DNA of 46,152 nt from an uncultured Bacteroidales bacterium (GCA_949297365.1 CASFSL010000023.1:1-46152), one strand, 5' to 3'. Positions 7,061-16,439 are shown, counted from the stretch's first letter. Program-made: numbers and translations. The notes: generated from the letters alone by a model not told the origin.

Positions 7061-8315
7061 GGTGCTTCTTATTGCTGTAACGCTTACCGTAGACGATACC
7101 GCAGACATAGCGGAAAAGTATTATAATCAGAAATACTAAAAGTATGGACGACTCATAGAACAGTCTCTGGGCGATAGTACCGCGGGCTGTAAGTTCTTCC
7201 GAATCCATAGCGACGGTTCTGGCCACATCCTCTGGGCCGAAACGCCATCTGGACCATTTTCTGGCGACGATGCCGTCATCCATCAGCATTACTCCTCCGT
7301 TGGAGCGCACCATCGATATCAGGGTACGGTAGTCTCCTGTCACAAATGTCCGGGCCAGTCCCGGGAAATGCATGGCAATCGAATCCACCGCAGAGGACAC
7401 TACCGGCACCGCCACATAACAACCGGCACCGTAAACCTCCGCTGAGTCAACACACTCCGCCACTTTCTTCCAGTAACGTCCGTCCAGATCTTCCGGACGG
7501 AATGCGGAAAATATAAACACAGGGCTGTCCGAGTCCACTATATCCTCCGTAACCATGACTCCGTCTGAGTCTTCAAGCGTCATATCGAAAAGCAGATCCT
7601 CCTCATCACCCAGATATACAGTTTCCCGGTCTACATAAGTCCAGTCTGTTCCCGGAAGGCTGTCCAAAGAAAAATGCTTCCTGACACCGTCCTTTTCATA
7701 GACAAACACCGTCTCGAAGTTATCGGTATCCGTCAACTCATCCATCTTCATCGCAATATTGGTCCCTACTTTAAAGTTGCCGAATTCCAGCAACGGAATA
7801 TTGATATAGGAATACACCGTGCAGAACAGTGCAAGTGTACCATATGTGGCCAGAAACGCCCACTCGGCAGGCACAGGTGCGACCGGCTTGAATTTCTTAC
7901 GGAAAAGGAATATGGGGATAATGCACACCAGCAGGGCGACATTTTTCACAAAAGTCTGCCACATACTCAGATGTACGGCCTGCCCGAAACATCCGCACTC
8001 CTCTATCGCATCGTAAAGCGCCATGAAAAACGTAAGCACAGTAAAAAAAGCCGTCATTATAAGGCCGGCTGTCGAAGCCGCTCTCATCCTGACACACATA
8101 ATCACAGCTATGCCTATTAGAAACTCCAGAAGCGAAAGGGCCATTCCGAACGGCACTGAGCCGAAGGTCAGGAAACCCATATGCATGGTTCTAAGATACT
8201 CCTCGACTATAAGTCCGGTACCTACAGGATCCGTCAGCTTGAAAAATCCGGACAGGATAAATGTGACTCCAAAGACAAGACGGAGCAAGAACATCAAGAC
8301 TCTCAGGAACCTCAT
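7047..8315 (-). CDS. DoxX-like membrane protein, BT_3928 family
   Basis: The 422-residue protein has an N-terminal DoxX/MauE-type four-helix membrane domain (about residues 1-150) with the motif FGVTFILSGFFKLTDP and a Cys pair in EECGCFG. A periplasmic thioredoxin-like region of about 230 residues follows, and then a C-terminal membrane helix with a basic tail. This matches the Bacteroidetes BT_3928-type proteins. The family's biochemistry is poorly known; MauE-type relatives act in disulfide or redox chemistry at the membrane. Its ATG overlaps the tmk stop by four bases and its end overlaps the permease start, so it is a middle gene of the operon. The function within metal uptake is not clear. 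Confidence 0.75.
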   Translation of the reverse strand: MRFLRVLMFLLRLVFGVTFILSGFFKLTDPVGTGLIVEEYLRTMHMGFLTFGSVPFGMALSLLEFLIGIAVIMCVRMRAASTAGLIMTAFFTVLTFFMALYDAIEECGCFGQAVHLSMWQTFVKNVALLVCIIPIFLFRKKFKPVAPVPAEWAFLATYGTLALFCTVYSYINIPLLEFGNFKVGTNIAMKMDELTDTDNFETVFVYEKDGVRKHFSLDSLPGTDWTYVDRETVYLGDEEDLLFDMTLEDSDGVMVTEDIVDSDSPVFIFSAFRPEDLDGRYWKKVAECVDSAEVYGAGCYVAVPVVSSAVDSIAMHFPGLARTFVTGDYRTLISMVRSNGGVMLMDDGIVARKWSRWRFGPEDVARTVAMDSEELTARGTIAQRLFYESSILLVFLIIILFRYVCGIVYGKRYSNKKHHVQP

Positions 8316-8980
8316 AACACCTCCCTTATCTTTTCAAAGACCTCGTCCGCGGAGAGCATCTCCCCGCCCGGACCGGCACAGTCAATCCTGCGGAAGTCCG
8401 GATCCGACGCGCACAGACGCAGATAGACATCCCTCACCCTTTTCTGGAAAGCCATATCCGCCTCGTGAATATCCTCGGCCCCGTGCAGATACTCCCTGTC
8501 ACTGCCCTCCCTGACATTGGAGAGTCTTTCCCGCACGAACGAGACCGGCACATCCAAAAAGACATTCAAGTCAGGACGCGGAATGCCGTAGACACCATAT
8601 TCTGTATCCAGTATCCACCGCTGAAGTTCCAGAGAGCGGTCAGCATCATCTGTCTTGGCGCATTGGAAAGCTATATTGGAATACACATACCTGTCCAGCA
8701 GCACTGTCCGTCCCTCTTCCAGCCAACCGCATATCGTTGCGGAGGCATCCCTGCGGTCCTCGGCGAAGAGCAGGGCAACTATCATCGGATGCACCTGGTC
8801 TATCCGTCCGAACTCCCCGCGCAGGAAACGGGCAATCATATCGCCCACAACAGGAGCGTCAAAACGTGGAAAATGCAGGTATTCCGGACTGCGGCCGTCC
8901 CTGGATGCCAGATATTCCGACATCCGAGCCACCTGTGTGGACTTCCCCGAACCGTCAAGGCCCTCTATTACTATAAGCAT
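8312..8980 (-). CDS. tmk: Thymidylate kinase
   Basis: The 222-residue enzyme phosphorylates dTMP to dTDP in DNA precursor synthesis. The P-loop GLDGSGKST is at residues 7-15; the DR(Y) motif (LLDRYVYSNIAFQ) and a lid region rich in Arg (RERLSNVR) follow. The start is ATG 8980 (MLIVIEG). A longer frame from 9007 would begin inside the promoter at 9005-9034. It is the first gene of a four-gene minus-strand operon that runs into the DoxX-like gene by a 4-base overlap. Confidence 0.93.
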   Translation of the reverse strand: MLIVIEGLDGSGKSTQVARMSEYLASRDGRSPEYLHFPRFDAPVVGDMIARFLRGEFGRIDQVHPMIVALLFAEDRRDASATICGWLEEGRTVLLDRYVYSNIAFQCAKTDDADRSLELQRWILDTEYGVYGIPRPDLNVFLDVPVSFVRERLSNVREGSDREYLHGAEDIHEADMAFQKRVRDVYLRLCASDPDFRRIDCAGPGGEMLSADEVFEKIREVL

Positions 8981-9004
8981 GACTTCCTTTTTGATGATAC
9001 TTTG

Positions 9005-9034
9005 CAAAAATAGTCATTTATACCGATTGACAAA
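9005..9034 (-). promoter_or_regulatory. Promoter of the tmk operon
   Basis: On the minus strand TTTG (9034-9031) and TATTTTTG (9012-9005) are 18 bases apart. The predicted start near 8998 supports ATG 8980 for tmk. A divergent -7 box TATCTTTG (9058-9065) for the next gene lies just beyond. Confidence 0.65.
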
Positions 9035-9057
9035 CTTTTAGATTGGAGGAAAGTTTG

Positions 9058-9065
9058 TATCTTTG
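9058..9065 (+). promoter_or_regulatory. -7 promoter box of the AAA/nuclease gene
   Basis: TATCTTTG matches TAnnTTTG and lies 30 bases before the ATG at 9095. The -33 partner is weak (a CTTTTA stretch), so expression may be modest. Confidence 0.55.
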
Positions 9066-9094
9066 TATGTTAACGCCCAGATACTGTTGATGCC

Positions 9095-10660
9095 ATGGAC
9101 AACGACCGCAGATATTACCCGATAGGACTCCAGACATTCTCGGAGCTCCGAACGAGAAAGAACTACGTGTACATCGACAAGACCGAGTATGTCTACCGCA
9201 TGACGAACTCCGATGCCAAGTACATCTTTCTGAGCCGTCCCAGACGGTTCGGCAAGTCGCTGCTGGTCTCCACCCTGCACAGTTATTTCGAGGGACGGAG
9301 GGAACTGTTCAAGGGACTGGCTATCGAAGGACTGGAGAAGGACTGGACGGTGTTCCCGGTGCTGCACTTCGACATGAGCATGGCCAAGCACATGGAGAAA
9401 GAACAGCTGGAGACTATGATTGGCCTGCAGCTACTTGATTATGAGAATATCTATGGAAAATCTGCCGATGGAGCAGGGCTTAATGACAGACTCGCAGGAC
9501 TCATCAAACGTGCCTCACATCAGACCGGCCGGCAGGTAGTGGTGCTCATTGACGAATACGACGCCCCGCTGCTGGACGTAATGCACGAGGAGCGCGACCT
9601 GCCGATGCTGCGCCAAGTCATGCGCAATTTCTACAGCCCGCTCAAGGCCTGCGACCCCTGGCTGAGATTCGTCTTCCTGACAGGCATCACCAAGTTCTCG
9701 CAGTTGAGTATCTTCAGCGAGCTGAACAACATCAAGAATATCAGCATGGACACGGACTATGCCGCCGTCTGCGGTATAACAGAGGAGGAGATGCTCTCGC
9801 AGATGAGCGAGGACATAGACCTGATGGCGGACAGGATGGGGCTGAGCCGTGAAGAGTTGCTGAAAAAGTTGAAAGACTATTACGACGGATATCATTTCAC
9901 ATGGCCCTCGCCGGATATTTACAATCCCTACAGTCTGATGAACGCTTTCGCAGACAAGAAAATACGTTCCTACTGGTTCGGAAGCGGCACACCCACCTAT
10001 CTCCTTGAAATGCTCCGCAAATACCACGTGGCCCCGTCAGAAATCGGAGGTGCCTCCGTCCAGGCTTCCGCCTTCGATGCTCCGACAGAGAAGATGACGG
10101 AGATTACACCCCTGCTCTACCAGAGCGGATACGTCACCATCAAGAGTTACAGCGACAGACTGGGCCTTTTCAGCCTGGATATCCCGAACAAGGAGGTCAG
10201 GATAGGGCTCATGGAGAGCCTGCTGCCGAATTATCTGCACGGCACTCCTCCATCCGCCGCCACCAGCACCGTCGCATATCTGTTCGATGCCATGGACCGC
10301 AACGACATGGACGGAGCAATGAGCCTGCTGCAGAAATATCTCTCCACCATTCCTTATACCGGCAATACGGACTATGAGGGCCACTGGCAGCAGCTGCTCT
10401 ACGTCATATTCAGCCTGCTCGGATACTACGTGGACGTGGAGGTGCATACTCCCAGGGGCCGCGTGGACATGGTCGTGCGCACCACTTCCAAGCTCTATCT
10501 GATAGAACTGAAGCTAGACAGGAGCGCGGAGGCGGCCATGCAGCAGATTGACCTAAAGCAGTATCCGGAGCGGTTCGCCCTCTGCGGCCTGCCCGTAGTC
10601 AGGGTTGCAGTCAACTTCGACTCCGCCACACATACCATTAAAGATTGGATAATTTCTTAA
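9095..10660 (+). CDS. AAA-ATPase-like / PD-(D/E)XK nuclease-like protein (DUF1703 type)
   Basis: The 521-residue protein starts with the hallmark DxRYYPIGxQxFxxLR and a KTEYVYRM segment, then a P-loop-like RRFGKSLL near residues 50-57 and a Walker-B-like VVLIDEYDAPLLD. The C-terminal part has the PD-(D/E)XK nuclease pattern GRVDMVV followed by LIELKL, with the acidic, E-x-K arrangement. This two-domain family is present in many copies in Bacteroidales genomes. Its function is unproven, and suggestions include mobile-element or conflict functions. It stands alone between divergently transcribed tmk and purB and is followed by a long hairpin element. Confidence 0.85.
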   Translation: MDNDRRYYPIGLQTFSELRTRKNYVYIDKTEYVYRMTNSDAKYIFLSRPRRFGKSLLVSTLHSYFEGRRELFKGLAIEGLEKDWTVFPVLHFDMSMAKHMEKEQLETMIGLQLLDYENIYGKSADGAGLNDRLAGLIKRASHQTGRQVVVLIDEYDAPLLDVMHEERDLPMLRQVMRNFYSPLKACDPWLRFVFLTGITKFSQLSIFSELNNIKNISMDTDYAAVCGITEEEMLSQMSEDIDLMADRMGLSREELLKKLKDYYDGYHFTWPSPDIYNPYSLMNAFADKKIRSYWFGSGTPTYLLEMLRKYHVAPSEIGGASVQASAFDAPTEKMTEITPLLYQSGYVTIKSYSDRLGLFSLDIPNKEVRIGLMESLLPNYLHGTPPSAATSTVAYLFDAMDRNDMDGAMSLLQKYLSTIPYTGNTDYEGHWQQLLYVIFSLLGYYVDVEVHTPRGRVDMVVRTTSKLYLIELKLDRSAEAAMQQIDLKQYPERFALCGLPVVRVAVNFDSATHTIKDWIIS

Positions 10661-10670
10661 TGGTAACATT

Positions 10671-10776
10671 GGATAAATACAGCAACGAGAAAAGACTAGC
10701 CGCCCTCGGCTCTAGAGGGAGGGGCCCGCACCGGAGGTGTGGGAGGGCCCGGTCTTTTCGACTGCTGTATTTATCC
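10671..10776. repeat. Cloverleaf-like palindromic intergenic element, copy B
   Basis: Outer arms 10671-10696 and 10752-10776 are near-perfect inverted repeats (GGATAAATACAGCA and GAAAAGAC blocks, with small bulges). Inside are CCCTC/GAGGG (10703-10707, 10715-10719) and an eight-pair hairpin CCCGCACC/GGTGTGGG (10725-10732, 10736-10743, one G-T pair) with a 3-base loop. The plan matches copy A read on the other strand, where the loop is also TCC. It may also end transcription of the nuclease gene. Confidence 0.65.
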
Positions 10777-10807
10777 GACATAACAGACAATTTTAATATT
10801 GACAGAT

Positions 10808-12142
10808 ATGCTTACATCGATTTCACCCATTGACGGGAGGTACTACAGACAGGTAAGTGACCTCTCTTCCTATTATTCGGAATTTGCCCTGATCAGATAC
10901 AGGGTAAGAGTTGAGATAGAGTATTTCATAGCCCTGTGCGAGCTGCCCCTGCAGCAGTTGGAAGGGTTTGACAAGAGACTGTATGACTCCCTGAGGGCCG
11001 TCTACCAGGACATGACCGAGGAAGAGGCTGCCGAAGTGAAAGAGATAGAAAAGACCACCAACCACGATGTCAAGGCCGTGGAATACTATATAAAAAGAAA
11101 GTTTGACAGCCTGGGTATCAATCCCAGATTCAAGGAGTTCGTGCATTTCGGCCTGACATCTCAGGATATCAACAACACTGCCGTGCCCCTCAGTCTTATG
11201 GAGGGCATACAGGACGTGTACCTGCCTCAGCTTTACGAGGTGCTGAACATGCTGGACGGCATGGCTGAGGACTGGAAGGACATCCCTATGCTGGCCCACA
11301 CCCACGGCCAGCCTGCTTCCCCGACCAGACTGGGCAAGGAGATCGCCGTCTTCACGGCAAGACTGCGCGAACAGCAGAAGATGCTCCTGGCAGTACCGTT
11401 CTCGGCCAAGTTCGGCGGAGCCACCGGCAACTTCAACGCCCATTTCGCTGCCTATCCGGACATTGACTGGAATGCATTCGCCGAGGATTTCGTGGAAGAC
11501 AGACTGGGACTTAAACGCTCATATCCCACCACTCAGATAGAGCACTACGACAACACCGCCGCCCTTTTCGACGCCATCAAGCGCATCAACAACATCCTTG
11601 TGGACCTCTGCCGCGACATGTGGACCTACATCTCGATGGAGTACTTCAAGCAGAAGATCAAGGAAGGCGAGGTCGGCTCTTCCGCCATGCCCCACAAGGT
11701 CAATCCTATTGACTTTGAGAACGCCGAGGGCAATCTGCTCATGGCCAACGCAGTCTGCGAGTTCCTAGCATCCAAACTGCCCATATCGCGCCTGCAGCGG
11801 GATCTGACGGACTCCACCACGCTGCGCAATGTAGGCGTTCCCATCGCCCATACTATCATAGCCTTGAAATCCCTCCATAAGGGCCTAGGCAAACTGATAC
11901 TCAACAGGGATGCCATCGAGCGGGATCTCTCCGACAACTGGGAGGTCGTAGCCGAGGGCATCCAGACCATACTCCGCCGGGAGGGATATCCCAATCCCTA
12001 TGAGACTCTCAAAGCTCTGACCCGCACCGGGCAGGCAGTCTCCGACCGCACCATCAGGGACTTCATCGACTCCCTGAATATCGCCGAGTCGGTCAAGGAC
12101 GAGCTCCGCAGGCTCACCCCGTTCAACTACACCGGCAGATAG
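10808..12142 (+). CDS. purB: Adenylosuccinate lyase
   Basis: The 444-residue cytoplasmic enzyme cleaves adenylosuccinate to AMP and SAICAR to AICAR in purine synthesis. It begins LTSISPIDGRYY, has THGQPASPTRLGKE and the fumarase/aspartase superfamily signature SSAMPHKVNP (about residues 291-300). The length is typical of the larger proteobacterial-type PurB. ATG 10808 was chosen over a TTG three codons upstream because it gives the conserved N-terminus. The M64 peptidase gene follows after 17 bases and is probably co-transcribed. Confidence 0.96.
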   Translation: MLTSISPIDGRYYRQVSDLSSYYSEFALIRYRVRVEIEYFIALCELPLQQLEGFDKRLYDSLRAVYQDMTEEEAAEVKEIEKTTNHDVKAVEYYIKRKFDSLGINPRFKEFVHFGLTSQDINNTAVPLSLMEGIQDVYLPQLYEVLNMLDGMAEDWKDIPMLAHTHGQPASPTRLGKEIAVFTARLREQQKMLLAVPFSAKFGGATGNFNAHFAAYPDIDWNAFAEDFVEDRLGLKRSYPTTQIEHYDNTAALFDAIKRINNILVDLCRDMWTYISMEYFKQKIKEGEVGSSAMPHKVNPIDFENAEGNLLMANAVCEFLASKLPISRLQRDLTDSTTLRNVGVPIAHTIIALKSLHKGLGKLILNRDAIERDLSDNWEVVAEGIQTILRREGYPNPYETLKALTRTGQAVSDRTIRDFIDSLNIAESVKDELRRLTPFNYTGR

Positions 12143-12159
12143 GTATCCGGACATTTCTC

Positions 12160-13446
12160 ATGCACAAGAACAGTATTATGAGACACATCTTATTGACAAT
12201 AGCTGCAGCGGCAGTCCTGACTCTCCAGGCTGCCGTCAGTGCTGCTGGCCAGAGCCCGGACTACGACACATATTTTACCACTGACCGCCTACGCGTGGAC
12301 TTTATCCTGGCCGGAAACGCACAGACGCAGCACGTCTACCTGGCTGGTCTCAGGAAAGAATGTGCCTGGGCCGGCTCCCACACATCTCTCATCGACCCGT
12401 TCTGCTATGGTGAATACATGTTCGAGGCATGGGCCGGAGAGACACTAATCTACTCCAAAGGATTCTCCACCCTCTTCCAGGAGTGGAGAACCACATCAGA
12501 AGCCAGCAAAGTTTCAAAGGCTTATACGCAGGCAGTATGGATGCCCTTTCCCAAGGACGATGTACGCATAACCCTCTCAGAAAGGGTAAAAGCCACAGGG
12601 GAATTCCGCGAGATTTTCTCCTGCAGCGTAGACCCTGAAGACGCCCTCATCAACCGCGAGGCCGCCCCTGACTTTACAGTCACCCCCCTGCTCACATCCG
12701 GAGACATGGAACACAAAGTGGACCTGCTCTTCGTAGCCGAGGGCTACACAGCAGACCAGATGGACCAGTTCCACCGCGACTGCCGCAAGTTCATGGAGTA
12801 CCTCTTCTCTATGGAGCCATACAAGTCCCGCAAAAGTGACTTCAATGTCACCGCCGTGGACGTAGTATCCCCCGAGAAAGGCACTGACATCCCCAATCAG
12901 GATATCTGGAAGCACACCGCCCTCAACTCGCATTTCTACACCTTCTACATCGACCGCTATCTGACCGTCACCGACCACAAGTCCATAGCCGACAACGTGG
13001 CCGGCGCCCCGTTCGATGCTCTTTTCATCGTAGTTAATGAAGAAAAATACGGCGGCGGAGGCATTTACAACTCCTACGCCCTGGGTACTGCCGGAAACGA
13101 GCTGTCCTATCAGGTATTCATCCACGAGTTCGGTCACAGCTTCGCCGGCCTGGGAGACGAGTATTACACCTCGGAGGTGGCCTACGAGAGCTTCTACAAT
13201 CTCGGGACCGAGCCCTGGGAGCCCAACATCACCACTCTAGTGAACTTCGAAAGCAAGTGGAAAGACATGATCGACTCCGGCAAGTGGAGCGAGGAGCAGG
13301 TAGGTGTCTACGAGGGCGGCGGATACATGGCCAAGGGCGTCTACCGTCCCCGCGAAGACTGCCGCATGAACACCAACACCGCTCCCGACTTCTGCCCCGT
13401 ATGCCAGCGGGCCATCAGTCGGATGATAGACTACTACTGCAGATAA
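12160..13446 (+). CDS. M64 (IgA-type) metallopeptidase, secreted
   Basis: The 428-residue protein has a signal peptide ending near AAVSAAGQ and the zinc-peptidase motif HEFGHSFAGLGDEY, with His322, Glu323 and His326 in the HExxH core. A C-terminal Cys-rich segment (EDCRMNTN then FCPVCQRAI) is typical of the family. M64 peptidases are named for a Clostridium enzyme that cleaves IgA, but most Bacteroidetes members have unknown substrates. An internal ATG at 12178 (MRHILL) is an equally good start. The stop overlaps the ATG of the HAD gene by one base. Confidence 0.88.
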   Translation: MHKNSIMRHILLTIAAAAVLTLQAAVSAAGQSPDYDTYFTTDRLRVDFILAGNAQTQHVYLAGLRKECAWAGSHTSLIDPFCYGEYMFEAWAGETLIYSKGFSTLFQEWRTTSEASKVSKAYTQAVWMPFPKDDVRITLSERVKATGEFREIFSCSVDPEDALINREAAPDFTVTPLLTSGDMEHKVDLLFVAEGYTADQMDQFHRDCRKFMEYLFSMEPYKSRKSDFNVTAVDVVSPEKGTDIPNQDIWKHTALNSHFYTFYIDRYLTVTDHKSIADNVAGAPFDALFIVVNEEKYGGGGIYNSYALGTAGNELSYQVFIHEFGHSFAGLGDEYYTSEVAYESFYNLGTEPWEPNITTLVNFESKWKDMIDSGKWSEEQVGVYEGGGYMAKGVYRPREDCRMNTNTAPDFCPVCQRAISRMIDYYCR

Positions 13447-14198
13447 TGACCATAAGGCCGTACAGATACTACCTGATCGACCTGGACCGGACTCTCTGGG
13501 ACTTCGACAGCAACTCCGAGCACGCCATCGGTCTGCTCATCTCCCGCAATCCGGTGCTTTGCAGGGCGATACAGGAAAAAGAAGGGTGCGGGGAAGATTC
13601 CCTGCACCGTTTCTTTATGCGCTATGACAAGCTCAACCACCGCTTATGGGCCATGTACGAGCGTGGTGAGATGTCCAAGGAGGATCTGCGGTGGAAGAGG
13701 TTCTATGAGGCATTCCGCTGGTACGGAGTGGAAGACGAGGCCCTGGCACGGCAGTTCGGAGAGGATTATCTGGAACAGATGGTATGCGAGAACAGGCTTA
13801 TGCCAGGAGCCAGGGAAATGCTGGAGGCCATACGCTTGGCAGGAGGCAAGATGGCTATCCTCAGCAACGGATTCCGGGAGGTGCAGTACCGCAAGCTGCG
13901 CGGAGCCGGCATTGCGGAATATTTCTCGACAGTGGTGGTCTCGGAGGAGGCCGGCTGCCTGAAGCCCAGGCCGGGCATATTCGCTTACGCGGTGGAGACC
14001 CTGTCCGGCATAAAACGCACGGAAGGAGACAGATGGAGAGAAGCAAAAAGGGCCACCCTCATGATCGGAGATGACCCTGTAAACGATATTGAAGGAGCCC
14101 AGATATTCGGTATCGACCAGTTCTACTACAACCACAAAGGCCACAAGGCCATCTCCCACGCCACCTACGAGTCCCCCGACCTCACCCCTTTCCTATAG
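13446..14198 (+). CDS. HAD-family hydrolase (YjjG-like nucleotidase)
   Basis: The 250-residue protein has all four HAD motifs: D12-x-D14-R-T, a Ser/Thr in ILSNGF, Lys in GCLKPRPGIF and the acidic GDDPVNDIEGA. The cap domain sits between motifs 1 and 2 and contains DLRWKRF. This pattern matches YjjG/YfnB pyrimidine 5'-nucleotidases, which clear non-canonical nucleotides; substrate specificity is inferred. Its ATG overlaps the peptidase stop (TAATG). The 3' end overlaps the convergent S4-protein gene by six bases. Confidence 0.88.
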   Translation: MTIRPYRYYLIDLDRTLWDFDSNSEHAIGLLISRNPVLCRAIQEKEGCGEDSLHRFFMRYDKLNHRLWAMYERGEMSKEDLRWKRFYEAFRWYGVEDEALARQFGEDYLEQMVCENRLMPGAREMLEAIRLAGGKMAILSNGFREVQYRKLRGAGIAEYFSTVVVSEEAGCLKPRPGIFAYAVETLSGIKRTEGDRWREAKRATLMIGDDPVNDIEGAQIFGIDQFYYNHKGHKAISHATYESPDLTPFL

Positions 14199-14576
14199 CA
14201 GTTCGTCCATGAGGCGGTCGAGATCACGGCGCTCCTTCTTGGTAGGACGGCCCGTCCCGCGGTCACGCCTGATATAGACTGTCTCAAACGGGGCATTGAG
14301 TTTGTCCAGTTCCTCCTGAGGAGTGATATCTTCCGCAAACTCAGGTACCAGCTTCGCCCCCACCCGATTGCCTATCGGTACTATTATACGGTACTGAAAG
14401 TGTACGCTGCCCTTGCGCACGGTCACTGTATCGCCGGCCTTGACATCCCGGGAAGCCTTGGCCTCCGCACCGTTGACACTGACCTTGCCGCTGCGGCAGG
14501 CATCCGCAGCCTCGGTACGGGTCTTGTACACCCTTATCGACCATAAGAACTTATCTATTCTTACCTGCTCCTCCAT
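14193..14576 (-). CDS. S4-domain RNA-binding protein (Hsp15/HslR-like)
   Basis: The 127-residue protein has an N-terminal S4 fold (VRIDKFLWSIRVYKTRTEA, then GKVSVNG) followed by a basic C-terminal tail (RGTGRPTKKERRDLDRL). This matches the Hsp15 family, which binds free 50S subunits carrying nascent chains and helps recycle stalled ribosomes. It is two bases downstream of the mannose-6-phosphate isomerase gene and would be co-transcribed with it. Confidence 0.87.
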   Translation of the reverse strand: MEEQVRIDKFLWSIRVYKTRTEAADACRSGKVSVNGAEAKASRDVKAGDTVTVRKGSVHFQYRIIVPIGNRVGAKLVPEFAEDITPQEELDKLNAPFETVYIRRDRGTGRPTKKERRDLDRLMDELL

Positions 14577-14578
14577 AC

Positions 14579-15607
14579 CTACTCCTTTATATAATCATCC
14601 TTTTCCTCCTGCCTGCCTATATAGACTTCCATGACATGGGTTCCCGGCACAACAGGCGCGAGCATGAAGTCCGGCATGGCGGCCGGTATCAGCACCCACT
14701 CTCCCCGCAGCAGCGGATACCTCTCAGAGCCTTCGGATGGTGTCAGCAGCGCCTCGCCCTCCAGACAGGTATAGAGGATAAAACTCTCGTAACGGTCCGG
14801 CCATACCCGCAGCGGAGCCGTAAGAGCAAGCTCGTTGGCCGTGAAATATTTATTGGAGACAAGCTGCTTTGATGTTCCGCTCATGCCCGCCGGGACAAAC
14901 AATGAGCCGCTGTCATACTTGCGGTAATTGATGCAGCTCAGGGCCTGGTCCACATGCATCTGCCGGGCAGTGGCGGGGTTGTGCTCGCGGCCCCAGTCAT
15001 AGATACGGTAGGTCACATCCGAGAGCTGCTGTATCTCGGCTATCACCAGACCACCTCCGGCAGAGTGTACCGTCCCGGCTTCGATGAAGAAGAAGTCACC
15101 CTTGTGCGGAGTCACGACATTGAGCACCTCCTCAAGAGTGCCCTTGGCGCAGCGGTCCAGGAACTCAGGCACATCCATATCCTTGTTGAATCCCATATAT
15201 ATCCTGGCATCAGGGTCGGCCTCAAGGACGTACCAGGCCTCGTTCTTGCCATAAGAGTTGTGCCTGTCAAAGGCGGTATCGTCGTCCGGATGCACCTGGA
15301 CCGAAAGGCGGTCGTTGATGTCCAGCAACTTGACCAGTATCGGAAACTCGTCCCCGAAACGCTTGTAGTTGTCATCCCCGACTATCTCGTCCATATATGT
15401 CTCGATGACATCGAAGAGAGGGTTGCCGTCCAGCCAGCCTCCGGCTATCACCGAGCTGTCGTCCTCAAAGCCGGAAATCTCCCAGCTCTCTCCTATCACT
15501 TTCTCCGCGTCGAACGGTTTGTGGAACTGAGCCGCCAGACGGTGACCACCCCAGACCCTCTCTTTCGGCTGGGGTATGAATTTAAAGGGATATATTGCTT
15601 TCTTCAT
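14579..15607 (-). CDS. manA: Type I mannose-6-phosphate isomerase
   Basis: The 342-residue cupin enzyme interconverts mannose-6-phosphate and fructose-6-phosphate. Visible are PKERVWGG near the N-terminus, the zinc-ligand motif QVHPDD, a further ligand region KNEAWYVLE and GTVHSAGGG. The size matches the short bacterial class. Its ATG overlaps the CPBP protease stop by four bases. Confidence 0.9.
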   Translation of the reverse strand: MKKAIYPFKFIPQPKERVWGGHRLAAQFHKPFDAEKVIGESWEISGFEDDSSVIAGGWLDGNPLFDVIETYMDEIVGDDNYKRFGDEFPILVKLLDINDRLSVQVHPDDDTAFDRHNSYGKNEAWYVLEADPDARIYMGFNKDMDVPEFLDRCAKGTLEEVLNVVTPHKGDFFFIEAGTVHSAGGGLVIAEIQQLSDVTYRIYDWGREHNPATARQMHVDQALSCINYRKYDSGSLFVPAGMSGTSKQLVSNKYFTANELALTAPLRVWPDRYESFILYTCLEGEALLTPSEGSERYPLLRGEWVLIPAAMPDFMLAPVVPGTHVMEVYIGRQEEKDDYIKE

Positions 15608-16392
15608 ACTTGATTGTATTGTTTCCTAGGTAAATACTTATTTAGGGCCCATATACCGGCCACCGTCACGACAGCAGAGAGAGCCACTACCGGCCAATAC
15701 GCCCGGGCTCCGACCAACTGTTCCAGAGAGCCCATGGCGGCATCAGGTCCCATAAACGCCACGACCGCTATAGTCAGGGCGTTGTTGACAAAGTGCAGGA
15801 CCACCGGTGTCCAGTAGCTTTCTGTACGGGCGTATATCCATCCGAACAGACAGCCCATCGCGAAAGCCGGCACAGCCTGCCACGGATTGAGGTGAGCCAC
15901 CGCAAACAGCAGGGATGACCATGCCACCGCCTTCCACACCCGCATCCTTCTGAGCAGACCGGAGAGGATGACCCGGCGGAACAGCAGTTCCTCCAGCAGA
16001 GGCGCCGCCACGCACACCGTAACAGCACTGCCGATCAACTCAGCACCGTACATATTGCGGAGCATGTCATCGTACCATTGCGGAGTCTGCATCCACGATG
16101 TCGCCACTCCCAGCAGGACTACAAGCGACAGCTCCACCAGCACTGCCACGGGAAGCATCTGCCAGGCACCGGCCCTGCCGGATGCTTCCATTACGACAGT
16201 CGGTACGCCGCCGTCCCTGACCGCTCCGAGTCTGAAGATATATATCAAGGGAAAGACGTATGCCAGTGAGTACATCAACGGCATGGGGAGCATTCCCAGA
16301 AAAGAGACGGCCAGCTGCCCTATGACCAGCAGAAGCAGAATCAGGCAGGATTCCCACAGACTTGGGCCGGCATTCAAAAGATTTTTCATCAT
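15604..16392 (-). CDS. CPBP-family intramembrane protease
   Basis: The 262-residue membrane protein has about seven or eight hydrophobic segments and the CAAX/CPBP catalytic motifs: E134-E135 with Arg139 (EELLFRR), His167 (FAVAHLNP) and His200 with Asn203 (VLHFVNN). Family members cleave proteins within the membrane, and some confer immunity to bacteriocins, but the role here is unknown. A -7 box on this strand (TATATTTG, 16418-16411) lies just upstream. It heads an operon with manA and the S4 protein. Confidence 0.88.
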   Translation of the reverse strand: MMKNLLNAGPSLWESCLILLLLVIGQLAVSFLGMLPMPLMYSLAYVFPLIYIFRLGAVRDGGVPTVVMEASGRAGAWQMLPVAVLVELSLVVLLGVATSWMQTPQWYDDMLRNMYGAELIGSAVTVCVAAPLLEELLFRRVILSGLLRRMRVWKAVAWSSLLFAVAHLNPWQAVPAFAMGCLFGWIYARTESYWTPVVLHFVNNALTIAVVAFMGPDAAMGSLEQLVGARAYWPVVALSAVVTVAGIWALNKYLPRKQYNQV

Positions 16393-16410
16393 CGCCTCTC
16401 AAAATTTTTT

Positions 16411-16439
16411 CAAATATAGCGATATTAGTCCTAACTTTG
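16411..16439. promoter_or_regulatory. Overlapping divergent promoter boxes (CPBP / DivIC)
   Basis: A minus-strand TATATTTG (16418-16411) points to the CPBP gene and a plus-strand TAACTTTG (16432-16439) points to the DivIC-like gene. With only 13 bases between them, polymerases would compete for the site. Confidence 0.5.

Noticed and set aside
10645-10833. Short open frame after the AAA/nuclease gene
   Set aside because: It runs through the palindromic element and into purB; the sequence is explained by the hairpin.
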